A stretch of DNA of 64,000 nucleotides from Lutraria lutraria (Eukaryota; Mollusca; Bivalvia; Venerida; Mactridae): NCBI GenBank assembly GCA_964023205.1, contig OZ026836.1, positions 3,169,501-3,233,500 on the forward strand, given 5' to 3'. Below, piece by piece: positions 14,301-23,495 of the stretch. The notes below the pieces were generated by a model. The model searched no databases, had not been told where the DNA came from, and saw nothing but the letters and a program-made list of their open reading frames with translations. The position numbers and the translations under genes are program-made. The stretch's first letter is position 1; every line of letters starts with the position of its first letter.

Positions 14301-16736
14301 TGACATGAAACGAAGAAAACAACTAACTATGACATGAAACGAAGAAAACAATTTACTAACTCTGACATGAAACGAAGAAAACAACTAAATCTGACATGAA
14401 ACGAAGAAAACAACTAAATCTGACATGAAACGAAGAAAACAACTAAATCTGACATGAAAACAAAGAAAACAACTAACTCTGACATGAAAACAACTAACTC
14501 TGAGAAGAAACAAAGAAAACAACTAACACTGACATGAAAACAACTAACTCTGACATGAAAACAAAGAAAACAATTAACTAACTCTGACATGGCAACAAAG
14601 AGAACAACTAACTCTGACACGAAAACAACTAACACTGACATGAAAACAACTAACTATGAGAAGAAACAAAGAAAACAACTAACTCTGACATGAAAACAAA
14701 GAAAACAACTAACTCTGACATGAAACCAAAGAAAACAACTAACTCTGACATGAAAACAAAGAGAACAACTAACTCTGACACGAAAACAACTAACACTGAC
14801 ACGAAAACAACTAACTCTGAGAAGAAACAAAGAAAACAACTAACACTGACATGAAAACAACTAACTGAGAAGAAACAAAGAAAACAACTAACTCTGACAT
14901 GAAAACAACTAACTCTGAGAAGAAACAAAGAAAACAACTAACTCTGACATGAAAACACAGAGAATAAGTATCTCTGACACGAAAACAAGGAGAACAACTA
15001 ACAATAATCATGCCAGACCAACAAATACCGAAATATTACAATGAACAAGAAAACAAAACTTCAATCAGATATAAAAGGTTTATAAATTCAGATAGGTAGT
15101 ATTTACAGTGGTGTAGACATGTGGAATTTTTCATCTGATCCGTCAGTGGCCTTTGCTTGTACTTGAGCATTTTCTAATTTCACTGGTATAATATAACAAG
15201 TACAATAAAGAACAAACATTCATAAAAAAATTATCAAATTTGAAAATTCAAGGAAAAAAAACTTATATTTACTGGGACAACACTTTTCACTCTATAAACT
15301 TCACAAAGTATCATAAATGTAAATAATACTGGATCAATATTACATAGAGTCAAACCTGTGATCAATGGCTACGCTTGAGAATGACAAAATGTGTCCTTTA
15401 TTGACAGGTGTCCTTTATTGTAGGTTATTTTGTTCTAAAAATTCAATGTTTTTTTAATAATGGCCTATATTCACAGAATGACCTTTATTTGGAGGTGGCC
15501 GCTAACACAGGTTTGACTGTATTTGCAATTGTCATCTATAAAAATATCTAGCCACTTTTTATTTGAATACTTTATATTACATGTTATGTATAGTCAGTGG
15601 TTTAAGAAATATATGTTATTTAATCAGGACAACCAGATTCGTATATGCCATTCTTGAAGCCTACTGAAAGAATCAGTTAACTGTGACAAATGAAATCTGG
15701 AGAAATTACTGACACTGAGTACTCACCTACATCTCCAACAGTGAAAGATAATGTAACATCTGAAATGAAATGTTCACTTCCCCAAACTGTACAGTTAACA
15801 AAGCCTGATGGAGAATCTCGAACCACAAATCCAAGTAAGAATCTTGTATTACCACCTATAATAACAAATGCTTATGTATAATGATGTATCAATGTAGTAA
15901 GGTCAATAAAGTGATGATCATAAATATCTAAATCACAGATATCATAAGTCCTTAACTGAATCATAGGAGCAGTATATTTATAAGTGACTTAAATAGTATT
16001 AGAAGGATATGTGCTCATCATATTCCATATCCCTGGGATACTTACTTTTTTTGCTGATGATGGATTTTGAACTTTCTTTGGCAATTACAACACCAACTAC
16101 AGACTGAAAGTAATCATAAAAAACATGTCCAGTTACTGAGAACAAAGGTCGATCACCCTTAGGAACAACATTATGTGGCCTTTATATGTACTGACAGGTC
16201 GCCTTCATTTGGACGTAATTTTGTTCTAAATAATTCAAAGAATGGCTTTTATTCGGAGGACAGATGGCCGCTAACAATGTCACAGGTTTGTCTGTATATC
16301 ATTCATAATAAATACAATGTTCAACAATGTGTAAATTACAGTTATATAGGATTTTAATTAAAGTTACAATAATATAAAAATACACATTCAAGTATTTCTT
16401 AGCATTGCCATGTGCTTTGAAGTAAAAAATAGATTACACAGTGGAAACAACATTTTTAATCCAATTCATAATTAACTAATAGTACTTAGACATTTGTATA
16501 TGTTTAAAAATATTTACAGCAGATGATCCAATATTCAATGTCTCTAACTTTGCCACAGAACCACCATTATTATTCTGTGTTAATGTATAAGTAGATTTGG
16601 CATGAATATTTGCACCATATGCATTATTATTAGGTCTGCTTGCATTTCTTTTCATGGATGATGCATTATTTCCACAGGAAGCCATTTTTTCATTGACAGC
16701 AGTAAGATCACCAAACCTGTTACTTGACCAAGCCAT
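8359..16736 (-). CDS. meiob: Meiosis-specific protein with OB domains (MEIOB homolog), 13 coding exons, complete
   Basis: Exons in transcript order: 16736-16518, 16103-16046, 15855-15727, 15182-15107, 13298-13106, 12840-12740, 11546-11494, 11273-11178, 10887-10795, 10511-10370, 9994-9778, 9439-9353, 8460-8359 (stop 8361-8359). Every junction keeps phase; the sum is 1566 nt, 521 aa, longer than vertebrate MEIOB mainly at the N-terminus. Family matches include FVVRDSPSGFVNCTVWGSE (OB-fold strand region), LMLSENHSNIV, TDYYTLEDVIANGQALNG, RCEIKLFDET, ADVRVNFDDYRSCM, and a zinc-ribbon-like CPKC...CSNTNC (about residues 387-407) followed by ICISDHTGTV and LKWQFLLE. In mammals MEIOB is an RPA1-related single-strand DNA-binding protein that works with SPATA22 in meiotic double-strand break repair. 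The start is MAWSSNRF; an upstream in-frame ATG at 16784 precedes the likely acceptor. Some donors are weak (GTTCTG at 9352, GTTTGA at 13105) and one acceptor is AAAG (10512). Confidence 0.93.
8586..9143. repeat. Dispersed bivalve-type repeat with three internal ~120-bp units
   Basis: The segment begins ATGCCCCCC and ends GGGGGCAT, so the ends are short inverted repeats. Inside are three imperfect units of about 120 bp with shared phrases such as GATTTGGCCTAG, TTGGTTGGGAGGTTGGTCAT and ATGTAGATGACCCCTA. It lies in the last MEIOB intron. Confidence 0.7.
11760..12416. repeat. Dispersed repeat, long copy, in a MEIOB intron
   Basis: It starts ACTAGACAGAGGCACTGCAA and ends near CGGGCAAATAAAAA. It contains three to four imperfect units with GTGACCTTGAGCCTTCC, ACATGCACTCTGCA and GGGGTGAACATTTGAGTCAA. 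A shorter, closely similar copy in the same orientation is in an SHMT intron at 59533-59910. Confidence 0.8.
13797..15003. repeat. ~29-bp minisatellite in a MEIOB intron, roughly 40 units
   Basis: A tandem array with core GACATGAAA, then (A)C[AG]AAG, then AACAACTAA and [AC]TCT. Units vary by indels of 1-12 bases, and some shorter units lack the CAAAG part. It fills most of the intron between MEIOB exons 15107-15182 and 13106-13298. Antisense it stays open in several frames as an artefact of composition. Confidence 0.9.
15347..15520. mobile_element. Mariner/pogo-like MITE (CAGTCAAACCTG family)
   Basis: Inverted ends near GAGTCAAACCTGTG and CACAGGTTTGACTG are flanked by TA on both sides. Interior phrases (TTATTGACAGG, TTTTGTTCTAAA, TTCACAGAATGACCTTTATT) recur at 16173-16295, 30541-30723 and 63905-64000. 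Confidence 0.75.
16173..16295. mobile_element. Truncated copy of the CAGTCAAACCTG MITE family
   Basis: Only the right part is clear: TTTTGTTCTAAATAATTCAA, TTTATTCGGAGG and the end CACAGGTTTGTCTG followed by TA. Confidence 0.6.
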
Positions 16737-16837
16737 ATCCTTGAAGAAACATGAAAACAGGATTATTATAATTAACGAAGCCACATTTATGTAAGAAAGA
16801 CTTATGCCATGGTATTATTTTCAACATTGAGATATAT

Positions 16838-16864
16838 CAGGGATGCTTAAATATAGCATCCCTG
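16838..16864. mobile_element. Micro-palindrome, CAGGGATGC type, 27 bp, 7-bp TSD
   Basis: Termini CAGGGATGCT and AGCATCCCTG are perfect 10-bp inverted repeats around 7 bases. The element is flanked by identical GATATAT at 16831-16837 and 16865-16871. Termini match those of the 2814-bp element at 39390-42203. Confidence 0.85.
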
Positions 16865-16895
16865 GATATATGTATATTTATTCCATATATTGAAT

Positions 16896-16933
16896 CAGGG
16901 ATGCTATATTGCAATAATAATGTAGCATCCCTG
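16896..16933. mobile_element. Micro-palindrome, CAGGGATGC type, 38 bp, 7-bp TSD
   Basis: Ends are CAGGGATGCTA and TAGCATCCCTG. The flanks are identical ATTGAAT at 16889-16895 and 16934-16940. It lies 31 bp from the 27-bp copy but has its own distinct target duplication, so it is an independent insertion. Confidence 0.87.
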
Positions 16934-17083
16934 ATTGAATAGACATTAGTAAATAAAATTTATACTGTTTCTGAGACCAAATATGGATTTACATCTATAT
17001 AAACACTAAGTTTCTGATGGCCCGGCCTTTTCTTAATGTTTTCACTAATTTGTATATTTCTGGTGAATTCCAGTTTGTTACAC

Positions 17084-17127
17084 CAAGGACTTATATATAC
17101 ATACATGTATGTATCTATAAGTCCTTG
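17084..17127. mobile_element. Micro-palindrome, CAAGGACTT type, 44 bp, 7-bp TSD
   Basis: Near-perfect palindrome with ends CAAGGACTTATA and TATAAGTCCTTG and an ACATACATGTATGT centre; one mismatch between arms. Flanked by GTTACAC at 17077-17083 and 17128-17134. Confidence 0.87.
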
Positions 17128-17413
17128 GTTACACAGAACAATAATTGTCAGTCACAATTATGTAATGTCACAGTTCACTGATAGCAACTCGCGTTAAATT
17201 TAAGAGGAAGACCCACCCAATTTTTGTTCAGTCGCGTTAAATTGTATTGAATCATGAAATGACTATTGCTGAAGAATTCTGAATAAAAAAGCAGCAGACG
17301 TAGAGCTCGAGTTTCATTATAACGCGGTTCATGAAATATTATGTCATTCTTTCAAGTTAATAAAGACCATTTTAATTTAAGAACCAAATATAGTAACATT
17401 GATGTAGAAACAC

Positions 17414-17453
17414 CAAGGACTTATATACATACATGTATGTATATAAGTCCTTG
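17414..17453. mobile_element. Micro-palindrome, CAAGGACTT type, 40 bp, 7-bp TSD
   Basis: A perfect 40-bp palindrome with ends CAAGGACTT and AAGTCCTTG. Flanked by GAAACAC at 17407-17413 and 17454-17460. Confidence 0.88.
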
Positions 17454-17569
17454 GAAACACGTACATAAAAATATACGTCCCCCGTTTAGCCTACCTCGCA
17501 AAATATGATATGTACAGACGCTGATTGAAGAGTACTCAAGAACGACAACTCCTTCCTTGATTTACTTAC

Positions 17570-17800
17570 GTGATGGAAGGAAAAGACGACGTTGAAACAA
17601 GTCATGAGAAGGATAGTTGTAAAAATTATTATGCTCTGATGAGACACAAAAAGTACAACTTACTTGATTGTTTCTTTCTTTATACTTCTTAGGACGAAAG
17701 CTACGCAGATTTGTAAAAATATCTAGTGTCATAGTGTCCGGACATACTATTTCGGACAAGTTCATTTGATTTTTTCTCAAATTTCTGTTCTTACTGACTA
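17570..17800 (-). other. Possible 5' UTR exon of MEIOB
   Basis: On the minus strand a consensus donor (CATCAC|GTAAGT) ends at 17570. Joining it to an acceptor-like TTCTTCAAG just before the MEIOB start codon gives an untranslated leader, because its reading frame does not continue into MAWSSNRF. The transcription start is not visible; the 5' limit is approximate. Confidence 0.35.
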
Positions 17801-17976
17801 CACAAAACTTTCATCACCCTTAAAGTTTCTTTCATGAACGTTTTACTTGTATATACGGTCAGTATTTAAAAAAATAAACATGCCATAATAATACATCGAA
17901 GTAGGATAGTGTGTTTCCTAGTCCAAATAATTGTACACTACAGATGGATATCGAGACACTTATGACTTGGCGATAT

Positions 17977-18012
17977 CAAGGACTTGTATACATGTATGTA
18001 TATAAGTCCTTG
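17977..18012. mobile_element. Micro-palindrome, CAAGGACTT type, 36 bp, 7-bp TSD
   Basis: Ends CAAGGACTT and AAGTCCTTG with a slightly imperfect TA-rich centre. Flanked by GCGATAT at 17970-17976 and 18013-18019. It sits about 40 bp upstream of the proposed C17orf75 start codon, in likely promoter or 5' UTR sequence. Confidence 0.87.
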
Positions 18013-18051
18013 GCGATATCTTATACGGCAATAGATGAAACAGTATTTATC

Positions 18052-21000
18052 ATGAACGAATTGCCCGTACGTCTCATAAGTTAGCTATGTGTTGCCTGAA
18101 CATTGGTAACCGAGAATAGAAGGAAATGCCAAAATTGTCCTCTGGAATTGCAAAGATCTATAGACTATGCTAGACATGTGTAGTATACGTCTCTGAGAAT
18201 AGCAAAGCTGTCAAGAATAATGATGCTGACAGTGATATGAAGCTAGTTATCAGTTTCTAACATTGCTACTAGTACAAGTACTTCTTTCATGGTTGTTAAA
18301 TGTGACCCGGCTGGCCTGTACAGTACTAGTTTTATTTCAATAAAACTACCTTATGTGACATGTACAAATAGTATTTTGCAGAGCCTACATTGACTAATGG
18401 TACTTTACTAAATGACATAGATCTGTAGGCATCCGTAGGTTACAAATATGAGTCGTCTGATTGTTGAAAAAAAATGTTGCTATTCTAAAACTTCTTCTAC
18501 TAAATTTTATTTCAATAAAACTATCTGAGTTTAGACATTAAATTTTATTCCAGGGAACTTACTGTAGTGAAGAGTAATTTTCCTCCACTTCAAGCAGTAG
18601 AATTACAAAATGTGTTTTCACAGATATTGGACAAAGGCATTGTTCATCCGGAAGTTGGCTGTATTAAACATGTTGAATTAAGGTTTGATAAGATGTTTTA
18701 TTTATAATATAATGTCATTCATTCCTGCATTTTGACAATACCAGTATGTAAAGTCTTGACTTTCTCTAACATGTAAAACACTCAATAAATCATGCTGTTG
18801 TTCAGGGATGATCTTTGGTCTAGTGTTAATGCACTGGACTTCTGAACAAAAGGTTATGGGTTCGAATCTCGACTCTGCTTTCTCAGGGATTCTTTTTCTG
18901 TACCTCACCCCAACTACACGCATGTCAAAGCATCTTCGAAACTCCCAATTGATAGGACGTCAGCATATGCACTGACCCAGTTACACGCCAGAGTAAAACC
19001 AATTACCGATTACTCAAATATCGCACATGTACACATATGTAGTGTAGTGAATAATATGGCATGATTTAGAGATTTTCACATTTGGAAGCGATTTAATTTG
19101 TTACTAAAGGCATGTGCGTAAAAATATTGTGGACTCAATTTATAAGGTTGAGAGTTGAGTTGATAGACGTGAATTGTATGTATTTTTGTATCTAATCAAC
19201 AGTCTAATTAATTAATCACCATGCTTATATAGCAAAATGGTTACAAGTAGAGTTAATCACAAAACGGCAGAAACTTAAGAAAAAACGTGATAATGTACAG
19301 TCAACAGTCTATGAATGACGGTCTTAAACTACCGAACCTCCGCAGGGCGACACCTCTGCAGAGCGGCAGTTATTTCTGTCTCCGCCGGATGTCCCTCTAC
19401 GGAGGTTATACTGTAAATGTTATTATGTATATCTATTCTAGTTCTAACACAGAAGAAAGTGATCAAAAGTTAAGCTGTTACTTCTATGCAGTTGACATTA
19501 AAGATTCATCCATGGTTGAAGAGCAAGCCCAAATGAAGTACATTCTATGTTTCTTGTTTGTGCAAGAGCTTACCCTAGAGTTGTATCCTTGTCACTTGTT
19601 GTTGTATGAAAGCTTACTTTTGAAAGCATTTTGTTTCTCATTAAATGAGGACTACTACTAAAAAGAATTCAATAAATGTCTATTTTTCAAGTTAACTTTT
19701 GATGCTGAAGAACACAAATAGCCATTATACTTGTCACTAATAACTAAGTAGAATGTTGACTTTATCCTTGACTTTATTATAGATTTAAAACAGATTTGGA
19801 TAAATATTGCGCAGATATTTTGAGGCCAATAAAAGAGAAAACAGTTATTGTAGAATCCAGTGATGATCTTTCTGACTCATTGGTTAGCTCATTCGAGGAT
19901 TGGTACTCCATAGCTATTGAATTTTTGATCCGAAGCAAACTAATTTTGGGAGACAACTTAAAGAATTTAATTTATTCAGTATGTACACTTCACAATATTC
20001 AGTCATTTTACTGTATTTGCATTTATTTCATACAGTGACAGTTTCTATGGCTGCTCTATTCATTACAATTGACTGTCATGGTCCATCTTTCTCAGCCTGG
20101 ATATGATGTTTTAAATAAGCATTTTATTTGATCAGTTGTCAGATAACAAGGAAAGCTTATTATTTACTACCATTGATTGAGAATTTTATTTCTATTATGT
20201 TTGGACAGGCTCTTCATGACAACAAGTTAACAATTACTGGTGGGACTGTGAAACAACAAACAGACATTCAGAGGTAAATGTTTGTAAAATTACAGAAATC
20301 TTGATCATATCTTGTGCAATCATCCACTTGGAAGTCCTTAATTTACTAATCTTTTCTTATGCCCCTGCCATTTGAAATGGCAGAAGGGCATAAAGTGTTT
20401 TAACCCTTGTCCGTCCATTCAAATTTTGTTTTTTGAGTGATAACTCAAGAAATATTTCATGGATTGGTTTCATATTTTACATGAAGGTGTATAATGATAA
20501 AATACAGGTCATGTATGATTTTCCATTAAAATTAAAATATTTTCACAGGAGTTATGACCCCTTTTTGACTTAGCTCTCTGTGGTGGCATTTGTGTCCTCC
20601 ATACTCATTTCTAGTTTCACTCTGCTTCAATGTTGCACTAACAGCCTGGATCATGTTGTGACTTTACCAGCTTTAATAGAGGAGGAAGACCTCAGGGTAA
20701 CACCTGGGTGGAACCTCTGACCTTCTGTAATCTATTTGTGCAACTTCCTTACACATGGATTTGGTCAGGTTCGAGCTGGATTTAAACTCAGTGATTACTA
20801 CTACCACAACTACATAAACACAGAGACCTCTCAATTTACAGATTGTTTTAAATTGTCTTTACAATTACAGTTTCTTAGTCATAAATTATGCAGGGTTTAC
20901 TATTATTTATATTTAATAGAATTTTTTTCAAGATTTTATGATGCTTGTGGCCTATCAAACATACTGAGTCAGTTACGTGAGACAAGATATAAACAAGAGA

Positions 21001-23495
21001 CTGGTTCAATGTCCAGTAGTGTGGATATGTTAGCTGATGTAGACAATCAACTCTCCAATATTCAGGAATCAATCAATGCTACAATCACAACTGATTGTGT
21101 TGAACTGGATTCTAATGGTGAGTTCGTCTTGCATATTTTATCAAATAGCGTCACTTTTCATTTTTACAGGTAATGTTGATTCATACATCTTTATGTGAAC
21201 AAAATGCAAATCTTAACTCATGTTCTTATGTAATCCTGTGAATTTGACTTCAGTTAAATCTACATTCTGATGAACAAGAAAGTATACTTTTTTACATTTT
21301 TACTAGAATTGCAATAAAGAAACCATCATTTACCATCACAGTATACACCGTATTTACTATCTGACCATGTTAGGACACTTGTCTTTGGTTTTCATTTCTT
21401 AAACCCTCCGACCCTATTTTATGCTAAAACAAAAAAGAACACTGTTAAAGACCTAATTAGAGACAGAGCATGTTAATCAGGTCATTTATTTGTGTGTCTG
21501 TTTATATAGTATCTAAGATGCTTAGATCACAGTTTGACTTGGTATGCACTCAATGTAGCAGGAAGAAAGTTTTGTTTTTTTATAGTACAGTTTTATTTTT
21601 TTCCCTCCTACCCTATGTTTTTTTTTTCAAGAAACCTTGCAAAACAAAAAAAACAAAACAATGGCCTTAAGAACAGAATATGATGTATCTTGAACAATGA
21701 TGTATTTGATGCTTTTTTGGTCACATGACTACTTTTTTCACTCGGCTTAATGTCACACCTTCTGTCAGGGATGTTTAGTGACTTTCCAGCTTTAATGAAG
21801 ACCCCAAACTTACACATGGGTAGAACCACTGACCTTCCGTAAGTTAGCTGGATAGCTTCCGCTGGTGTGAAGCCTGCCCGGCTAGCTCAGTGGTTAGAGC
21901 ATTTGTCTACTGATCGAGAGGTTGTGAGTTCGAACCCCGGGCGAGGCTCACACTGTCCGTGACAAATTTGACTGAAGATATTACATCCGATGTTAAATTG
22001 TCCTCCACCTCTGAATTATGTGGAGTAGCTTGGCAGAAGCTTACGGATAGAGTGTGATTAGTACTGGTTAAGGCATTAAATGAAGTCCAGGAAATCTGGT
22101 TTGGATAACTGCCCGCCATGATATGACTGAAATAATGTTGAAAATGGCGTTAAACCCTATGAAACAAACAAATCTGGTGTGAAATTTTGTTCTGGTTAGG
22201 AATCGAACTTAAAACAGTGAGAACTGGTGATTACAAGTCAGAAGTCATAACCACTCTACCATAGAGGTCCCACACATGATTTCTATTTGATTAGAGAAAA
22301 ACAAACATGAAAGTGTTAACCTAATGGATCACATAACAATCAGCAATTCTTCCAAATGAAATTTAGCGATTGTTTTTGTTCTGTTGGTGGTGTATCTGTT
22401 TGATGGTTTATGCCATATCATAATAATCACTTATGCTATGTTTTTTCTTTCAATGTGATAGTTTGCAACAAGTTCTGTGAAGAGTGGGCCAATGCCTTGA
22501 ACAGACCAGAATTTGAAAATAATCCTACCAAACAGAAGCAGGTTATTGAAGCATTCAAATTAAAGGTCAGAAATTGTTATAAAAAAGCTTACACTTTTTT
22601 TGCTGTTTGATGTATCAAATAAAACTGAACTTTTAAATTATGTAAACATTATCAAATAGATAGATTTCATGATGGTTATATATAGTTACTACTAGTTAGA
22701 ATCTCAGTTGCTCGTGTAAATTGTTTGTTAAAAAGCGAGATTCAATTAAGCAATAATAATGCCATTAAAAAAATTCATAGTGAACTGTTGTACAAATGCC
22801 ATTTATTCATTTATTTTCTGCTGTTGACTAAGTATTCATGAATTATTATTTCAGTTTATTCAGACCATGAACACATTGAAAAGATTACTCAGGGAAGCAG
22901 AAAATGATTTCTATGCTTTATACAGGTACAATGTATTATCCATCATCTTTAGCATTTGTTTGTTTATGAATCTCAGTTCACTGACTAAGTCTGGTAATTC
23001 TTTTGTAGTACAGTGTAACTTCTAAAATCTGAACATACTTTGGAGTTTCCTGAATTCAGAAGTCTAGAATGATCTGAACAAGTACAGATTTAAGGATAAC
23101 TGTTTCTATGTTTTATTAGTCAAAATTTAATATTTGTTATAATAATTATGATAATATGTACATAAATTGTTCTATATACAGTACACAATGCATGTGATCT
23201 TTAAACACTTGATCATTTTGAAAGTGTTTAGAAAGCTATTTTTTACAATATTGTCCAAGCTGTTTTATTTAACTATGAACTTTTGTAAAACATTCCTGCT
23301 GTATTATGATTTATGCATTATTTTTACTGTTGAATAGTTGAACTATATCAATCCTATTTCAGATCTTATATCTTTTTGAGGGATTCCGGCAATAGTGAAA
23401 TCTTACTTCATTTTGTCACAACAGAGGGCGCCTTGGATACAGCGAATGTTTTATGTGTCCTGAAAGAATTCATTCAAGAGCAGAGTGTTTGTTAG
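18052..23495 (+). CDS. C17orf75: C17orf75 / Njmu-R1 homolog, WDR11-complex subunit
   Basis: Well-supported exons: 18568-18682 (or from 18554), 19442-19582, 19783-19978, 20209-20273, 20933-21117, 22462-22565, 22855-22925 and 23363-23495 (stop TAG). All phases agree. Matches to the human protein include LELFKTDLDKY, NKFCEEWANAL, QVIEAFKLK, NTLKRLLREAENDFYALY and YIFLRDSGNSEILL. The N-terminus is provisional: exon 18052-18066 (MNELP, donor GTACGT) then 18174-18252 (TCVVYVSENSK...DMKLVI), which aligns without gaps to the human start region but uses a weak GTTTCT donor. That model gives 367 aa; human has 396. In human cells C17orf75 joins WDR11 and FAM91A1 in capturing AP-1 vesicles at the trans-Golgi. 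The 19583-19782 intron is U12-type. Confidence 0.9.
18801..18965 (+). repeat. tRNA-derived SINE (partial)
   Basis: A-box-like GGTCTAGTGTTAATGCACTG and B-box-like GGTTATGGGTTCGAATCTC have polymerase III spacing. The following sequence is unrelated to a tRNA 3' end. It lies in a C17orf75 intron. Confidence 0.65.
19583..19782 (+). other. U12-type (minor spliceosome) intron in C17orf75
   Basis: The donor is GTATCCTTG, matching the U12 GT-AG consensus. ATCCTTGAC at 19764-19772 matches the U12 branch point (TTCCTTRAC) with its A at 19771, 12 bases before exon 19783. The acceptor is TTATAG, with no long pyrimidine tract. Splicing here restores LEL-FKTDLDKY, which aligns with human LELF-RLELDKY. Confidence 0.85.
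20377..20600. repeat. Dispersed repeat (ATGCCCCTGCCATTTG type)
   Basis: Begins with a short hairpin (CCATTTGAAATGG) after ATGCCCCTG, followed by CCTTGTCCGTCC. It resembles the ATGCCCCC-headed repeats at 8586 and 45822 and lies in a C17orf75 intron. Confidence 0.5.
21873..22175 (+). repeat. Full-length tRNA-derived SINE
   Basis: The tRNA-like head has an A box (TAGCTCAGTGGTTAGAGC) and a B box (GAGTTCGAACCCCGGG). A roughly 200-bp body follows, ending in GGCGTTAAACC and an ATGAAACAAACAAA tail, typical of SINE 3' ends. It sits in a C17orf75 intron (21118-22461). Confidence 0.85.
22196..22275 (-). repeat. tRNA-like SINE head, minus strand
   Basis: The minus strand reads CTATGGTAGAGTGGTTATGA and later AAGTTCGATTCCT, like A and B boxes. 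The acceptor stem is degraded, so it is not a functional tRNA. Confidence 0.5.

Larger units (their letters stand above)
16941..18051. promoter_or_regulatory. Divergent MEIOB / C17orf75 upstream region
   Basis: The start codons of the two genes point away from each other (16736 minus, 18052 plus). The gap contains the micro-palindromes, a pair of GTCGCGTTAAAT/CTCGCGTTAAAT motifs near 17187-17240, and no other gene. I did not find a clear TATA box at a credible spacing. Confidence 0.4.

Noticed and set aside
13797..15003. CRISPR-like array
   Set aside because: Units are contiguous, variable and without unique spacers, and the sequence is an animal intron.
13702..15011. Overlapping minus-strand ORFs with repeated VSCFLCF / MSELVVFF-like peptides
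   Set aside because: They are translations of the 29-bp minisatellite in several frames; no splice or family support.
19295..19413. Small element between TACAGTCAACAG and ATACTGTA
   Set aside because: CCTCCG/CGGAGG motifs are present, but the ends do not pair well enough to define an element.
21873..21950. Functional tRNA gene
   Set aside because: It has A and B boxes but continues into a SINE body with a tail; the stems are imperfect.
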